This document shows positions 30,796 to 40,741 of a stretch of 56,842 nt of DNA, one piece after another. This DNA comes from Elusimicrobia bacterium GWD2_63_28 (GTDB lineage Bacteria; Elusimicrobiota; Elusimicrobia; Elusimicrobiales; UBA9959), in contig MGUI01000055.1 in NCBI GenBank assembly GCA_001799895.1, positions 1-56,842 of the forward strand. The letters are read 5' to 3'. The position numbers and the translations under genes were made by a program. The notes beneath the pieces are model-generated. The model saw nothing but the letters and a program-made list of their open reading frames with translations. It was not told the origin of the DNA and ran no database searches. Numbering within the stretch: the stretch's first letter is position 1; every line of letters starts with the position of its first letter.

Positions 30796-32237
30796 TCTGC
30801 GCCGTTACCGACAACAAGCTGAGCATCGAGAAATCCGACCCGGGCCGCCGCGGCCTTCACGCCAAGAACCCGCTGCGCGCCAAGGCCAATGTGCCGGCGA
30901 ACCTGCGCCGCAAGGCCGCCCCCCGCCTGCCGGAACTCTCAGAGTTCGACGTGGTGCGCCATTTCACCCGCCTGTCGCGGCTGAACTTCTCGGTGGACAC
31001 CCACTTCTACCCGCTGGGGTCCTGCACCATGAAGTACAACCCGCGCTTCAACGAAGAGGCCGCCGCGCTGGAAGGCTTCTCCGGCCTGCACCCGCTGGCC
31101 CACGACGTCTGCGCGCAGGGCACGCTGGAACTGATCCACGACCTCTCCGCCCGCCTGGTGGAGTTGTGCGGCCTGGACGCCATCACGCTGCAGCCCGCCG
31201 CCGGCGCGCACAGCGAATTCACCGGCCTGCTGCTGGCCAAGGCCTACTTCGAGAACAAGGGCGAGGCCCGCACCGAGATCGTAGTCCCGGACTCGGCCCA
31301 CGGCACCAACCCCGCCACCGCTTCGATGATGGGTTTTACGACGGTGAACATCGCCTCCAAGCCGGACGGCCGCCTGGACGTGGCCGAGCTCAAGAAGCAT
31401 ATCGGCCCCAAGACCGCCGTGCTGATGCTGACGGTGCCCAACACCCTGGGCATCTTCGAGAGCAATATCGAGGAGATCTGCCGCGTGGTGCACGAGGCCG
31501 GCGCGCTGGTCTACATGGACGGCGCCAACCTGAACGCCCTGATAGGCATGGTCAAGCCCGGCGACCTGGGCATAGACATGATGCACCTGAACTTCCACAA
31601 GACCTTCTCCACCCCGCACGGCGGCGGCGGCCCCGGCGCCGGCGCCATAGTCTGCCGCGCGCACCTGGCCCCGTTCCTGCCGGTGCCGACGGTCAAGAAG
31701 GAAGGCGGAAAGTTCGCCTCCGACTTCGGCGACGGCAAAAGCATCGGCAAGGTAAAGGCCTTCTTCGGCAATACCGGAGTCCTGGTGAAAGCCTACGCCT
31801 ACATGCTGGCGCATTCGGCCGACGAGTTGGGCGACATCGCCCGCTACTCCATCATCAACGCCAACTATATCCGCGCCCTGCTCAAGGACCTGTACCCGTC
31901 GTATTCCAGCGAGTACTGCATGCACGAGTGCGTGCTGACCCCCGGCAAGGACATGCTGGACAAGGGCCTCAAGACGCTCGACGTGGCCAAGGGCCTCATC
32001 GACCGCGGCTTCCACGCCCCCACGATCTATTTCCCCCTGATCGTCCACGAAGCCATCATGATAGAGCCGACCGAGACCGAGTCGAAGGAAACCCTCGACG
32101 AATTCGCGGCCGCCATGAAAGACGTGCACGACAGCGGCGTGGCCGACCCGCAGTCCCTCAAGGACGCGCCGGTCACCCTGCCCGTTAAACGTTTAGACGA
32201 AGTCCAGGCCGCGAGGCAGCCGAACTTAAGGTGGTAG
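30792..32237 (+). CDS. gcvPB: Glycine dehydrogenase (decarboxylating) subunit 2
   Basis: The 481-residue C-terminal half of split P-protein. The PLP lysine is in LNFHKTFSTPHGGGGPG; other family marks are FYPLGSCTMKYNPR near residue 75 and DSAHGTNPATA. Full length for the two-subunit type. The lipoate ligase gene begins 39 bases after the stop. Confidence 0.96.
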   Translation: MICAVTDNKLSIEKSDPGRRGLHAKNPLRAKANVPANLRRKAAPRLPELSEFDVVRHFTRLSRLNFSVDTHFYPLGSCTMKYNPRFNEEAAALEGFSGLHPLAHDVCAQGTLELIHDLSARLVELCGLDAITLQPAAGAHSEFTGLLLAKAYFENKGEARTEIVVPDSAHGTNPATASMMGFTTVNIASKPDGRLDVAELKKHIGPKTAVLMLTVPNTLGIFESNIEEICRVVHEAGALVYMDGANLNALIGMVKPGDLGIDMMHLNFHKTFSTPHGGGGPGAGAIVCRAHLAPFLPVPTVKKEGGKFASDFGDGKSIGKVKAFFGNTGVLVKAYAYMLAHSADELGDIARYSIINANYIRALLKDLYPSYSSEYCMHECVLTPGKDMLDKGLKTLDVAKGLIDRGFHAPTIYFPLIVHEAIMIEPTETESKETLDEFAAAMKDVHDSGVADPQSLKDAPVTLPVKRLDEVQAARQPNLRW

Positions 32238-32276
32238 CAACCGCCGGTTGACGACGGGGCAGCCGGCAGAATCGAA

Positions 32277-32981
32277 ATGACCATGAAAGGACTGATAATC
32301 GAAACCCCGCCGCTCGACGTATACGAGCAGATGGCGGCCGACGAGACGCTCTGCGAGACCCTGCCGGCGCCCTACGTGCTGCGCTTCTACAACTGGAAAG
32401 AGCCCGGCGTCACCTTCGGCTACTCCCAGCGGCGCAAGGCCGTGGGCGAGGCCGTGGCGGCCGCGGGCAGCCCCATAACCGCCATAGTGCGCCGCCCCAC
32501 CGGCGGCGGCATCGTCTTCCACGAATCCGACCTCACCTTCTCCTTCATCTTCCACTCCCCCGGCGTCTATTTCGAGCCCGGCAAGATTTACGAGCGCCTG
32601 CACCGCTCCATCAACGCGGAATATGCGAGGCTGGGCCTGAGCTTCGACCTGCTCAGCGAGAAGACCAAAGACTACGCGGTGAACGACCCGGTCATGAACT
32701 GCTTCTCAAAACCGGTCGACAAAGATATATTGTATAATGGAAAAAAAGTGCTGGGCGGCGCGCTCAGGAAACTCGGGGATTACATGCTGTACCAGGCCTC
32801 CTTCCAGGCCCCCGACGCGCGCGCGAACGGCTCCCTCCACAGGAACGCCATGATCAAGGCCCTGGGCGGGGAATTCGGGCTGGAGTGGGAAGCGGCGGCC
32901 ATGGCCCCGGCCGCGCTGGCTAAAACGGCCGGGACGGCCGCCAGCAAGTACCGCACCCCGGCGTGGAACGAGCGGATCTAG
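32277..32981 (+). CDS. Lipoate-protein ligase-like protein
   Basis: A 234-residue protein of the biotin/lipoate A/B ligase fold. The RRPTGGGIVFH motif, the DLTFSFIFH strand and the GKKVLGGALRK motif with the catalytic lysine are all present. It probably attaches lipoate or octanoate to GcvH (62), as its place in the operon suggests. It is shorter than LplA and lacks its C-terminal domain, so LipM/LipL-type octanoyl transfer is an alternative. Starts at ATG 32277 or 32283. Confidence 0.85.
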   Translation: MTMKGLIIETPPLDVYEQMAADETLCETLPAPYVLRFYNWKEPGVTFGYSQRRKAVGEAVAAAGSPITAIVRRPTGGGIVFHESDLTFSFIFHSPGVYFEPGKIYERLHRSINAEYARLGLSFDLLSEKTKDYAVNDPVMNCFSKPVDKDILYNGKKVLGGALRKLGDYMLYQASFQAPDARANGSLHRNAMIKALGGEFGLEWEAAAMAPAALAKTAGTAASKYRTPAWNERI

Positions 32982-33003
32982 CGGGCGATAAAGGAGAACG
33001 ACC

Positions 33004-33234
33004 ATGATAGCTTTCGTGCTCTGCAAACTGGTAGCCGGCCTCGAACAGAAGGCCGTACAGCAGATAAAGAACGTCCGCGGCGTGAAGGACGTCTACATGA
33101 CCTTCGGCGGCTGGGACGCCATCCTGGTGGCCGAATCCGACACCATAGACAAGCTCAGCGGCCTGATAGTCCGCGAAGTGCGCGGCATACACGGCGTGCA
33201 GACCACCGAGACGCTGGTTACCACTAACATATAA
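33004..33234 (+). CDS. Stand-alone Lrp/AsnC effector-binding (RAM) domain
   Basis: A 76-residue protein consisting only of the AsnC-type ligand-binding domain (FVLCKLVAGLEQKAVQQIKNVRGVKDVYMTFGGWDAILV, and a typical VTTNI end). There is no DNA-binding part. Such proteins bind amino acids or partner proteins. In this operon a glycine-sensing role is possible but not shown. A strong AAAGGAG site precedes the ATG. Confidence 0.88.
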   Translation: MIAFVLCKLVAGLEQKAVQQIKNVRGVKDVYMTFGGWDAILVAESDTIDKLSGLIVREVRGIHGVQTTETLVTTNI

Positions 33235-33259
33235 ATTCCGTCGGGGTAGAGGGAAATTA

Positions 33260-33685
33260 ATGGAAAACTCTTTTGGTTCCGGCCGCCCGGCCGACAAGTT
33301 GGTCCTGATAGTCGACGACGACGAGTCGGTCAGGGAGCTTATTGAGTTCATAGTCAAGAAAGAGGGTTTCCGCATAGAGAAGGCCGCGGACGGCGAGGAG
33401 GCCCTCAACAAGGCCCGCACCGTCAATCCGGACCTGATACTGCTGGACCTGATGCTGCCCAAATTCGGCGGCTTCGAGATCCTGCGCGAGCTGCAGGCCG
33501 ACGAGACCGGCACCATACCGATAGTCATCATCACCGGCCGCTACACCGACCGGTCCACCTCCGACATGATCAAGCAGGAGCCCAATGTCCGGGAATTCAT
33601 CGAAAAGCCGGTGAAGCCCCAGGTGCTGGTAGCCCTGCTGCACAAGCTCCTGAAGACCCAGCCGGCCAAGAGGACCATCCCCTGA
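33260..33685 (+). CDS. Single-domain response regulator
   Basis: A 141-residue receiver with the acidic pair in IVDDDE, the phospho-acceptor Asp63 (LILLDLMLP), an IITGR threonine region and the EKPVKP lysine. No output domain. Its cognate kinase is not adjacent. Its stop overlaps the next start (TGATG). Confidence 0.93.
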   Translation: MENSFGSGRPADKLVLIVDDDESVRELIEFIVKKEGFRIEKAADGEEALNKARTVNPDLILLDLMLPKFGGFEILRELQADETGTIPIVIITGRYTDRSTSDMIKQEPNVREFIEKPVKPQVLVALLHKLLKTQPAKRTIP

Positions 33686-34131
33686 TGACGGCGGGCCGGG
33701 CCCTGCGACTTACGGCCTTGGCCGCGGCTGCGGCCGGGGCCTTTTTTTTACTGGCCGCCGCCGACCTGGGGCTCCGCTCCCGCGGGGCGCTGCAGCGGGC
33801 CGAGCGGGAAGACTTCTGGCGCGCCAATCCCGCCGAGAAGCGCAGGCACTTCGAAGCCCTGTACGCCGCCGAAACGGCCGCCGCCGGGCAGGCCTCCGCC
33901 GAAGCCGCCGCCCGGGCCGCCGCGCTGAGAACGGCTGAAGCAGATTTCAAGATCTCCGAAAGCTCCGCCAAACTGGCCTATCTCTGGTATAAGACCGCCG
34001 CCGAGGAATTTCCCTCCCCCCTAAACCCCTGGGCCGCCAGGGCCAGGAAAAAAATGCCGGGCGCGCTCGAGGCCTGGCGCGCCGAGCTGAAAGCCAAAGG
34101 CATAAAAGCCGAAGACTGGATGCTGGAGTAA
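33685..34131 (+). CDS. Hypothetical Ala-rich membrane-anchored protein
   Basis: A 148-residue protein with one N-terminal membrane helix (residues about 8-27). A long Ala/Glu/Arg-rich helical part follows, probably a coiled coil, ending in a WMLE tail. Not recognised. It overlaps the receiver gene by one base and is in the same transcription unit. Confidence 0.7.
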   Translation: MTAGRALRLTALAAAAAGAFFLLAAADLGLRSRGALQRAEREDFWRANPAEKRRHFEALYAAETAAAGQASAEAAARAAALRTAEADFKISESSAKLAYLWYKTAAEEFPSPLNPWAARARKKMPGALEAWRAELKAKGIKAEDWMLE

Positions 34132-34137
34132 GGGCCC

Positions 34138-34833
34138 ATGCGCGCGATAAAACCGCTGATAGGCCTCGCGCTAGCCCCAGCGGCATTGGCCGCGGTCTGG
34201 GCTACCGCCGCCGTCCTGGCGCCCGCGCTCGGCAAATTCAACGTCACCTTCCCCCTGCTCGGCGGCGCCCTGCTCTGCCTGCTTTTTCACTGGCTGGGCC
34301 GCGGGCGCCGGCTCTACGTGGCGGCCCACGAGCTGACCCACGCCCTGGCCGCGGTCTTCACCGGCGTCAGGGTGCGCAAAATCTCCGTCAGCAGGAACAG
34401 CGGCTATGTGCTGACGGATTCCTCCAACGCCTTTATCTCGCTGGCGCCCTATTTCCTGCCCCTCTACACGCTGGCCGTTTCCGCCGCCTACTGGACGGCC
34501 GGCCGCTTCTGGCCCGTCGCCCACCTGCGGCCCTGGTTCCTGGCGGCCGCGGGCTTCACGCTGGCCTTCCATTTGCTGCACACGGCTGATATATTGTCAG
34601 GCCCGGTGCAGAGCGACCTGAAGAAAGCGGGCGGGCCGCTTTTTTCCATCCCGCTGCTGCTGCTGCTCAACTGCCTGGGCCTGGCCGCGGCGCTGCGGCT
34701 GCTCTTCCCGGGGCTGCTGAGCTTCCGGGCCTGGTCGGCGCGGGTGCTGGAAACGCAGGCGGCCGCCTACCGCGGCCTCGGCGAGGCCGCCCTCTACCTC
34801 TACAATACTGCTAAAATGTATCTCAGCGCATGA
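34138..34833 (+). CDS. Membrane protein with M50-like HExxH motif
   Basis: A 231-residue polytopic protein with about five to six hydrophobic segments. The second ends in AAHELTHALAAVF, placing HELTH at residues 64-68 inside the membrane edge as in site-2/M50-type zinc proteases. A VRKISVSRNSGYV beta turn follows. No clear second zinc motif of the NPDG type is seen, so activity is uncertain. Its stop overlaps the AsmA-like start by four bases. Confidence 0.72.
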   Translation: MRAIKPLIGLALAPAALAAVWATAAVLAPALGKFNVTFPLLGGALLCLLFHWLGRGRRLYVAAHELTHALAAVFTGVRVRKISVSRNSGYVLTDSSNAFISLAPYFLPLYTLAVSAAYWTAGRFWPVAHLRPWFLAAAGFTLAFHLLHTADILSGPVQSDLKKAGGPLFSIPLLLLLNCLGLAAALRLLFPGLLSFRAWSARVLETQAAAYRGLGEAALYLYNTAKMYLSA

Positions 34834-37013
34834 AGCTTTTCACGAAAATACTGGCGAGGGTAATAGTCCTGCCGCTGCTGCTGGCGGCCGGCCTGACCGT
34901 CACCGCCCTGATAACGGTCCGGATCATGTTCAAGCCGGCCGACCTGGAGGCCATAGTTACCAACCAGTTCCAGGAGCTGCTCAAGCGCCCGGTGCAGATA
35001 GAGTCGGCCAGGCTCTCGCTGACCGGCGAGATACAGATAAAGGGCCTGCGGGTCATAGAGCCGGGGCCGGAAGCGGTGGACTTCATCACCGCGGAATATA
35101 TTTATGCCACCTACCGCCTGCTGCCGCTGCTGAACCGCAAGTTGGAGATAGACAGCGTGGTGCTGGTCTCGCCGAGGATAGAGCTGCTGCGCCGCGCCGA
35201 CGGCGCCTGGAACATAGCCGACATCTTCTCGGCCTACCGGCAGGCCGAGGGCAAAAACCCGCTCAACAAGATAGACTCCGCCGAGATCAAAGACGGCCAC
35301 CTGGGGCTGACCTACCTGCCCGCCAAAACCCGCTACGCCTTCGAGAATTTCAACGCCACCCTGGCCGATTTCAAGCCCGGCGGCGACACGCCCTTTCACG
35401 CTTCGGTCTTCTTCAAGAGCAACGCCTTCCGCAAGCCGGTAAACGGCAGACTCTACGCCGAGGGCACCGTCAACTTCGCCGGTTTTCGCTGGGAGCAGGC
35501 TGAGCTCAAGGGGCTGCGCGCGGACCTGACGCTGCTCGACAAGACCGCCAAGATCTCCGGCGGCCTGAAGAATTTCCTCCGGCCCGAGATTTCGGTGAAG
35601 GCCGAAACGCCCTTCATCACCAGCGGGGACCTGGCCTACCTCTTCAGCGCCCCCTTCAAGTTCACGGCGCCGCGCTCCTCGTGGGACCTCAGCGCGGTCT
35701 TCGGGTCCTCCAGGACGGCCGAGGTCAGCGTGCTGACCCGCCCGCTCAACTTCAGGGCGGAGGGAACCTTCGACCTTTCCAAATCCACCCCCGCGTACTC
35801 TTTCACAGTCTCGGCGCCGCCCATCAGCCTCGGCAATTTGAAGCGCTACGGGGTTTCCCTCCCTATGGAAACGCCTTCCGGTACGGCGCAGCTGCGGCTG
35901 CGGATAGCGTCCAGGAACGGCAAGCCGGTCTTCTCGAGGCTCTTCGTAAACACCACCAAAGCCGGCTTTAAATACCGCAACCTCTCCGCCTCGGGGATAA
36001 ACCTGGCCGCCCTGCTGTCGGAGAACTTCGCCAACAACTACGCCAACGCCACCAGCGGCAAGCTCAAGCTCGACGACAATACGCTCTCCGGCCTGAAGCT
36101 GAAAACGGAGATCACCAAGAACGGGATGCTGTTCAATTATTCGGGCAAGTTCAACGGCTACAGCGCCAGGGGCCGGGCCGCGGTCAGCAAACCGTTCACG
36201 GCCGGGCGCGCCGTGGACTTCATAGGCTACTCGGCCAATTTGGTCTATTCGGAACTGAAAAGCCTGACCTTCGGCATCAAGGAGCTGCGCGGCCCGCGCG
36301 TAGGCATGCCGGAAGTGGCTTCGGACCTGGCCTGGCTCAAGACGCTCAAGAACTCTATCCCGATAGGTTACTCCTCGATAAAGATCCTGTACAAGGCCGA
36401 CCTCTACAAGCACGAATACATGTCCGCCGAGAATTTTTACGCCTACGGCTCGCTCAAGAACATAGCCGGGGACATCTCCAAGATCAACGGCGATATCTCC
36501 ATTAAATCCGGCGCCGGCACTTTCTACGACGTGCAGAAGACCTCCGAGAAGGACCGGGTCTTCTACATCTTCTCGCTGCCGCTGACCTTCATCCACCGGA
36601 TGAACCGCACGGGCGCGCTGAAGTTCGGCTACAAAGTGAAGGATATCTCCTTCAACGCCATCGGCGGGGACTACATCGTCGACGGCGGCAAGGTGGAGAT
36701 CCGCAATTCCTTCCTGGACGGCAAGGAGTTTTCAGCCTACGTTTCGGGCCGGATGGACTTCAACAACGAAACGATGGACGTAAAAATTTATACAATGTCA
36801 GGTAAGTATTATTCCATGGGGAGCCTGCCGGAGGCCCTTACGGATTCGAGCGGCAAGCCGGCCCTGGCCTTCACGCTGCAGGGCAAAATGGCGGACCCGG
36901 AGTTCAAGATGATCAGCCCCAAGGAAAGCGGCCGCATCATCAGGGAAGCCGCCCAGCGGGGCGCCGACATAGATTTCGCCAGAATAGACAGTTTCGCAGG
37001 AGGAAAAAAATAA
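34830..37013 (+). CDS. AsmA/DUF748-like large envelope protein
   Basis: A 727-residue protein: an N-terminal membrane helix (residues about 9-32), then an AsmA-type start (LEAIVTNQFQELLKRPVQIESARLSLTGEIQIKGLRV) and a LRRADGAWNIADIF motif. Long repeated beta-strands continue to the end. The C-terminal LQGKMADPEFKM is typical of AsmA_2 regions. It is likely periplasmic and linked to lipid transport or outer-membrane assembly. pyrE starts on the last base of its stop codon. Confidence 0.85.
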   Translation: MKLFTKILARVIVLPLLLAAGLTVTALITVRIMFKPADLEAIVTNQFQELLKRPVQIESARLSLTGEIQIKGLRVIEPGPEAVDFITAEYIYATYRLLPLLNRKLEIDSVVLVSPRIELLRRADGAWNIADIFSAYRQAEGKNPLNKIDSAEIKDGHLGLTYLPAKTRYAFENFNATLADFKPGGDTPFHASVFFKSNAFRKPVNGRLYAEGTVNFAGFRWEQAELKGLRADLTLLDKTAKISGGLKNFLRPEISVKAETPFITSGDLAYLFSAPFKFTAPRSSWDLSAVFGSSRTAEVSVLTRPLNFRAEGTFDLSKSTPAYSFTVSAPPISLGNLKRYGVSLPMETPSGTAQLRLRIASRNGKPVFSRLFVNTTKAGFKYRNLSASGINLAALLSENFANNYANATSGKLKLDDNTLSGLKLKTEITKNGMLFNYSGKFNGYSARGRAAVSKPFTAGRAVDFIGYSANLVYSELKSLTFGIKELRGPRVGMPEVASDLAWLKTLKNSIPIGYSSIKILYKADLYKHEYMSAENFYAYGSLKNIAGDISKINGDISIKSGAGTFYDVQKTSEKDRVFYIFSLPLTFIHRMNRTGALKFGYKVKDISFNAIGGDYIVDGGKVEIRNSFLDGKEFSAYVSGRMDFNNETMDVKIYTMSGKYYSMGSLPEALTDSSGKPALAFTLQGKMADPEFKMISPKESGRIIREAAQRGADIDFARIDSFAGGKK

Positions 37014-37609
37014 TGTCCAAGCTAGGCAAATTTGACGTCGTAGGGCTGCTGCAGGAGCACGGGGCCATCCTCAACGGCCACTTCCAGATCCCGTCGGGCT
37101 TCCACACCCAGACCTACATCCAGCCCTCCCTGGTGCTGCAGTACCCGCACCTGGCCCAGAAAGTGGCCAAGGAAATGGCGGCCAAGTTCCCGATGGAGAT
37201 CAACGTCGTCATCTCCCCCTCCGTGGGCTCCATGTCCATCGGCCAGGAAGTAGCCCGCGTCAAGAAGGCCCGCTCAATCTTCACCGAGAAGATCAACGGC
37301 GTGATGGTCCTCAAGCGCGATTTCAAGATCTCCGAGGGCGAGCGCGTGCTCGTCGTCGACGACGTGCTCAACACCGGCCGCCTCTGCGGCGAGGCCATCA
37401 ACCTGGCCCGCGGCTACGGCGCCAAGGTGATCGGCGTGGCGGCCATCGTGGACCGCTCCACCGGCGACCTGACGCTCAACGTCCCCGTGCGCGGCCTGAT
37501 CTCCTACCCCCTTCAGCTTTTCCCGCCGGACAACTGCCCGCTCTGCAAGCAGAAGCTCCCGCTGACCATTCCCGGCTCGGCCGCGCACCACGTGCACGGT
37601 CAGGACTAA
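37013..37609 (+). CDS. pyrE: Orotate phosphoribosyltransferase
   Basis: A 198-residue PRTase of pyrimidine synthesis. The PRPP loop is VLVVDDVLNTGR, and the start FDVVGLLQEHGAILNGHFQIPSG is typical of the TIGR01367-like group. A C-terminal CPLC pair suggests a metal site. The ATG overlaps the AsmA-like stop and has a GGAGG site. Confidence 0.93.
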   Translation: MSKLGKFDVVGLLQEHGAILNGHFQIPSGFHTQTYIQPSLVLQYPHLAQKVAKEMAAKFPMEINVVISPSVGSMSIGQEVARVKKARSIFTEKINGVMVLKRDFKISEGERVLVVDDVLNTGRLCGEAINLARGYGAKVIGVAAIVDRSTGDLTLNVPVRGLISYPLQLFPPDNCPLCKQKLPLTIPGSAAHHVHGQD

Positions 37610-37618
37610 AGCCGTCAC

Positions 37619-37647
37619 CGGGGCGGGCGCGCAGCCTGCCCCGTTTT
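37619..37647 (+). terminator. Terminator of pyrE
   Basis: CGGGGCGGGC pairs with GCCTGCCCCG (one wobble) around a five-base loop, followed by TTTT. Confidence 0.85.
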
Positions 37648-37660
37648 ATTGCGGTATCTT

Positions 37661-38446
37661 ATGAAGACCAAGTACATCGCACTGCTGTCAGACTTCGGCA
37701 CGCACGACCCCTTCGTCGGCGCGATGAAGGGCGTATTGCTTTCCAAGGCGCCCGGCCTTTCCATCATAGACATCACGCACCAGATCCCCCCGCAGGACAT
37801 ACAGACCGCGGCCTTCTACCTGATGGCCGCCACGCCCTATATGCCCAAGGGCACGCTGTTCATGACCGTGGTGGACCCGACGGTGGGCACCGGGCGCGGC
37901 ATAGTCTGGGCCAAGACCGCCAACCACCAGTTCATAGCGCCGGACAACGGCCTGATCAGCTGGGTGGAGCAGAGGGAAAAGATCGTCGAGGCCCGCTTCA
38001 TCAGCAATTCCTCGCTGTTCATGGAGAACATCAGCGCCACCTTCCACGGGCGCGACATCATGGCCCCCGTGGCGGCCGCCATTGCCAAGGGCCTGCCGGA
38101 AAAAAAGATCGGCCCCATTTTCAACGAGTACCGCCGCTTCCCCTTCCCCCAGCCGGTGAAGGCCGGCAACAGGGTCACCGGCCAGGTGATAGCCATAGAC
38201 CATTTCGGCAACGTGGTAACCAATATCAAGCGCGACTACCTTAGCGCGCGCGGCGTGTTCAACATAGCCGACCGCATGCTGAAGGACCTCAAGCTCACCT
38301 ACGCCTCCGTCCCCGAGGGCGAGGCGCTGGCGCTGATAGGTTCCTTCGGCTTCCTGGAGTTCTCCGTGCGCAACGGCAGCTTCGCCAGGACTTTCGACGT
38401 CAAGATCGGCTCACCCGTAGAAGCCTTAGTCTCACTGGACCAATAA
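37661..38446 (+). CDS. SAM hydrolase / SAM hydroxide adenosyltransferase family protein (DUF62)
   Basis: A 261-residue protein beginning with a strand and the LLSDFGTHDPFVGAMKG motif, then IIDITHQIPPQDI, VVDPTVGTGRG and FIAPDNGLISW. These are the hallmarks of the DUF62/fluorinase-like family, whose common members hydrolyse S-adenosylmethionine. The ATG at 37661 is preferred to a TTG four codons upstream that lies just after the pyrE terminator. The methyltransferase gene follows one base later. Confidence 0.9.
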   Translation: MKTKYIALLSDFGTHDPFVGAMKGVLLSKAPGLSIIDITHQIPPQDIQTAAFYLMAATPYMPKGTLFMTVVDPTVGTGRGIVWAKTANHQFIAPDNGLISWVEQREKIVEARFISNSSLFMENISATFHGRDIMAPVAAAIAKGLPEKKIGPIFNEYRRFPFPQPVKAGNRVTGQVIAIDHFGNVVTNIKRDYLSARGVFNIADRMLKDLKLTYASVPEGEALALIGSFGFLEFSVRNGSFARTFDVKIGSPVEALVSLDQ

Positions 38447-38447
38447 A

Positions 38448-39623
<1,176 letters not shown>

Positions 39624-39640
39624 CGGCGGACCGTAAAACG

Positions 39641-39665
39641 AAAAGGGCCCGAAAGGGCCCTTTTT
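39641..39665. terminator. Terminator between rlmI and the receiver gene
   Basis: An AAAAGGGCCC/GGGCCCTTTT stem with a GAAA loop; usable in both directions by the two convergent genes. Confidence 0.92.
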
Positions 39666-39683
39666 CATTTCAGCGGACTGGGT

Positions 39684-40052
39684 TTAAAGTATGCTTTTTA
39701 CTACCTTGAGGATCTCGGCCTTGCTGGAAGGCTTGGTAATGTAGGTCTTGGCGCCGTAGGAGATCGCCTGCTGGATCTCATTGATGCTGCCCTCGACGGT
39801 GAGCATCACCACCTGCGCGCCCTTAGTGACCTTGTCTTCCTTGATCGCCTTGCAGGCCATAAGGCCGTCCATGATCGGCATGTGGATGTCGAGCATGATC
39901 AGCGCGGGCAGCTCCTTGCGCGCCATCTCCACCGCTTCCCGGCCGTTCTCGGCCTTGAGCACCTGGTAGCCCTCGGCCTCGAGCATCGAGCTGAGGGTCT
40001 CGAGCATCTCGTTATCGTCGTCGGCTATCAGGATCTTGTTGTGGAGGGGCAT
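39684..40052 (-). CDS. Single-domain response regulator
   Basis: A 122-residue receiver with DDD (residues 11-13), the phospho-acceptor Asp55 (IMLDIHMP), an MLTVEG threonine and the TKPSS lysine. It has no output domain. The start lies only 22 bases after the tRNA-Phe gene on the same strand, with a small TTTCC/GGAAA stem between, so it may share the tRNA transcript. Confidence 0.93.
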   Translation of the reverse strand: MPLHNKILIADDDNEMLETLSSMLEAEGYQVLKAENGREAVEMARKELPALIMLDIHMPIMDGLMACKAIKEDKVTKGAQVVMLTVEGSINEIQQAISYGAKTYITKPSSKAEILKVVKSIL

Positions 40053-40074
40053 AAGCTTTTCCCGAAATGGAAAT

Positions 40075-40146
40075 TGCCGCGGGTTGGGATCGAACCAACG
40101 ACACCTGGTTTTTCAGACCAGTGCTCTACCACTGAGCTACCGCGGC
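40075..40146 (-). tRNA. tRNA-Phe (GAA)
   Basis: Acceptor GCCGCGG/CCGCGGC, D-arm TAGCTCAGTGGTAGAGC, anticodon stem CTGGT/ACCAG with loop CTGAAAA (anticodon GAA), T-arm GTTGG TTCGATC CCAAC, discriminator A. Unlike the Gln and Pro tRNAs here, the CCA end is not encoded. Confidence 0.95.
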
Positions 40147-40203
40147 AAATGTGGTAATACTGCCTACCAATAATAGCATTTTTTGAAAAAGCCGTAAAAG
40201 GAG

Positions 40204-40704
40204 TCAGGGCGCCCGGCGTGAACCAGGGGCGATAGCGGCGTAGATAAAGCCGCACACCAGGCCTATCACAGCGCCTATGCCCAGCCCCACTACGGAGCCA
40301 AAACCGGGAAAGACCCAGCTTCCGTTAATGACGCCGACGATGGCGCCGCCCAGCAGGCCGTAGAGGCCGCCCATCAAGAACGAGCCTGTCTGAACTATCC
40401 TCAGGCCGAAATAATAACCTACAAGGGCCGAGACCAGCGTAGTCACACCGGCGAAACCGGGCCAGGTGCCGCTGTTCATTTCGCTTTTCCAGTAGAGCGC
40501 GAAGAAGCCGTTGCCGGCCACAGCGAACGCCAGGCCGATGAGCGCCAGCTTTTTCTCGGCGGCCGTGGCGGGGGCGCGCCTGGCGGCCTTCTCGGCGGGA
40601 GCGGGACCCGGGGCGGCCTCGACCGAGGCCTTGAGCTCGGTCTGGCAGCTGACGCAATACGCGTCCCACTTCTCGTTCGCCCGCCCGCATTTAGGACATT
40701 TCAT
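40204..40704 (-). CDS. Zinc-ribbon membrane protein
   Basis: A 166-residue protein with an N-terminal zinc ribbon (CPKCGRANEKWDAYCVSC), an Ala/Pro-rich linker and four hydrophobic, Gly-rich helices (residues about 53-160). Function unknown; such proteins are common in this type of genome. It lies downstream of purA and may share its transcript. Confidence 0.75.
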   Translation of the reverse strand: MKCPKCGRANEKWDAYCVSCQTELKASVEAAPGPAPAEKAARRAPATAAEKKLALIGLAFAVAGNGFFALYWKSEMNSGTWPGFAGVTTLVSALVGYYFGLRIVQTGSFLMGGLYGLLGGAIVGVINGSWVFPGFGSVVGLGIGAVIGLVCGFIYAAIAPGSRRAP

Positions 40705-40741
40705 CTTTCTCCCGCCGTTTAGCTTTGGCTATTAAGCCGTC

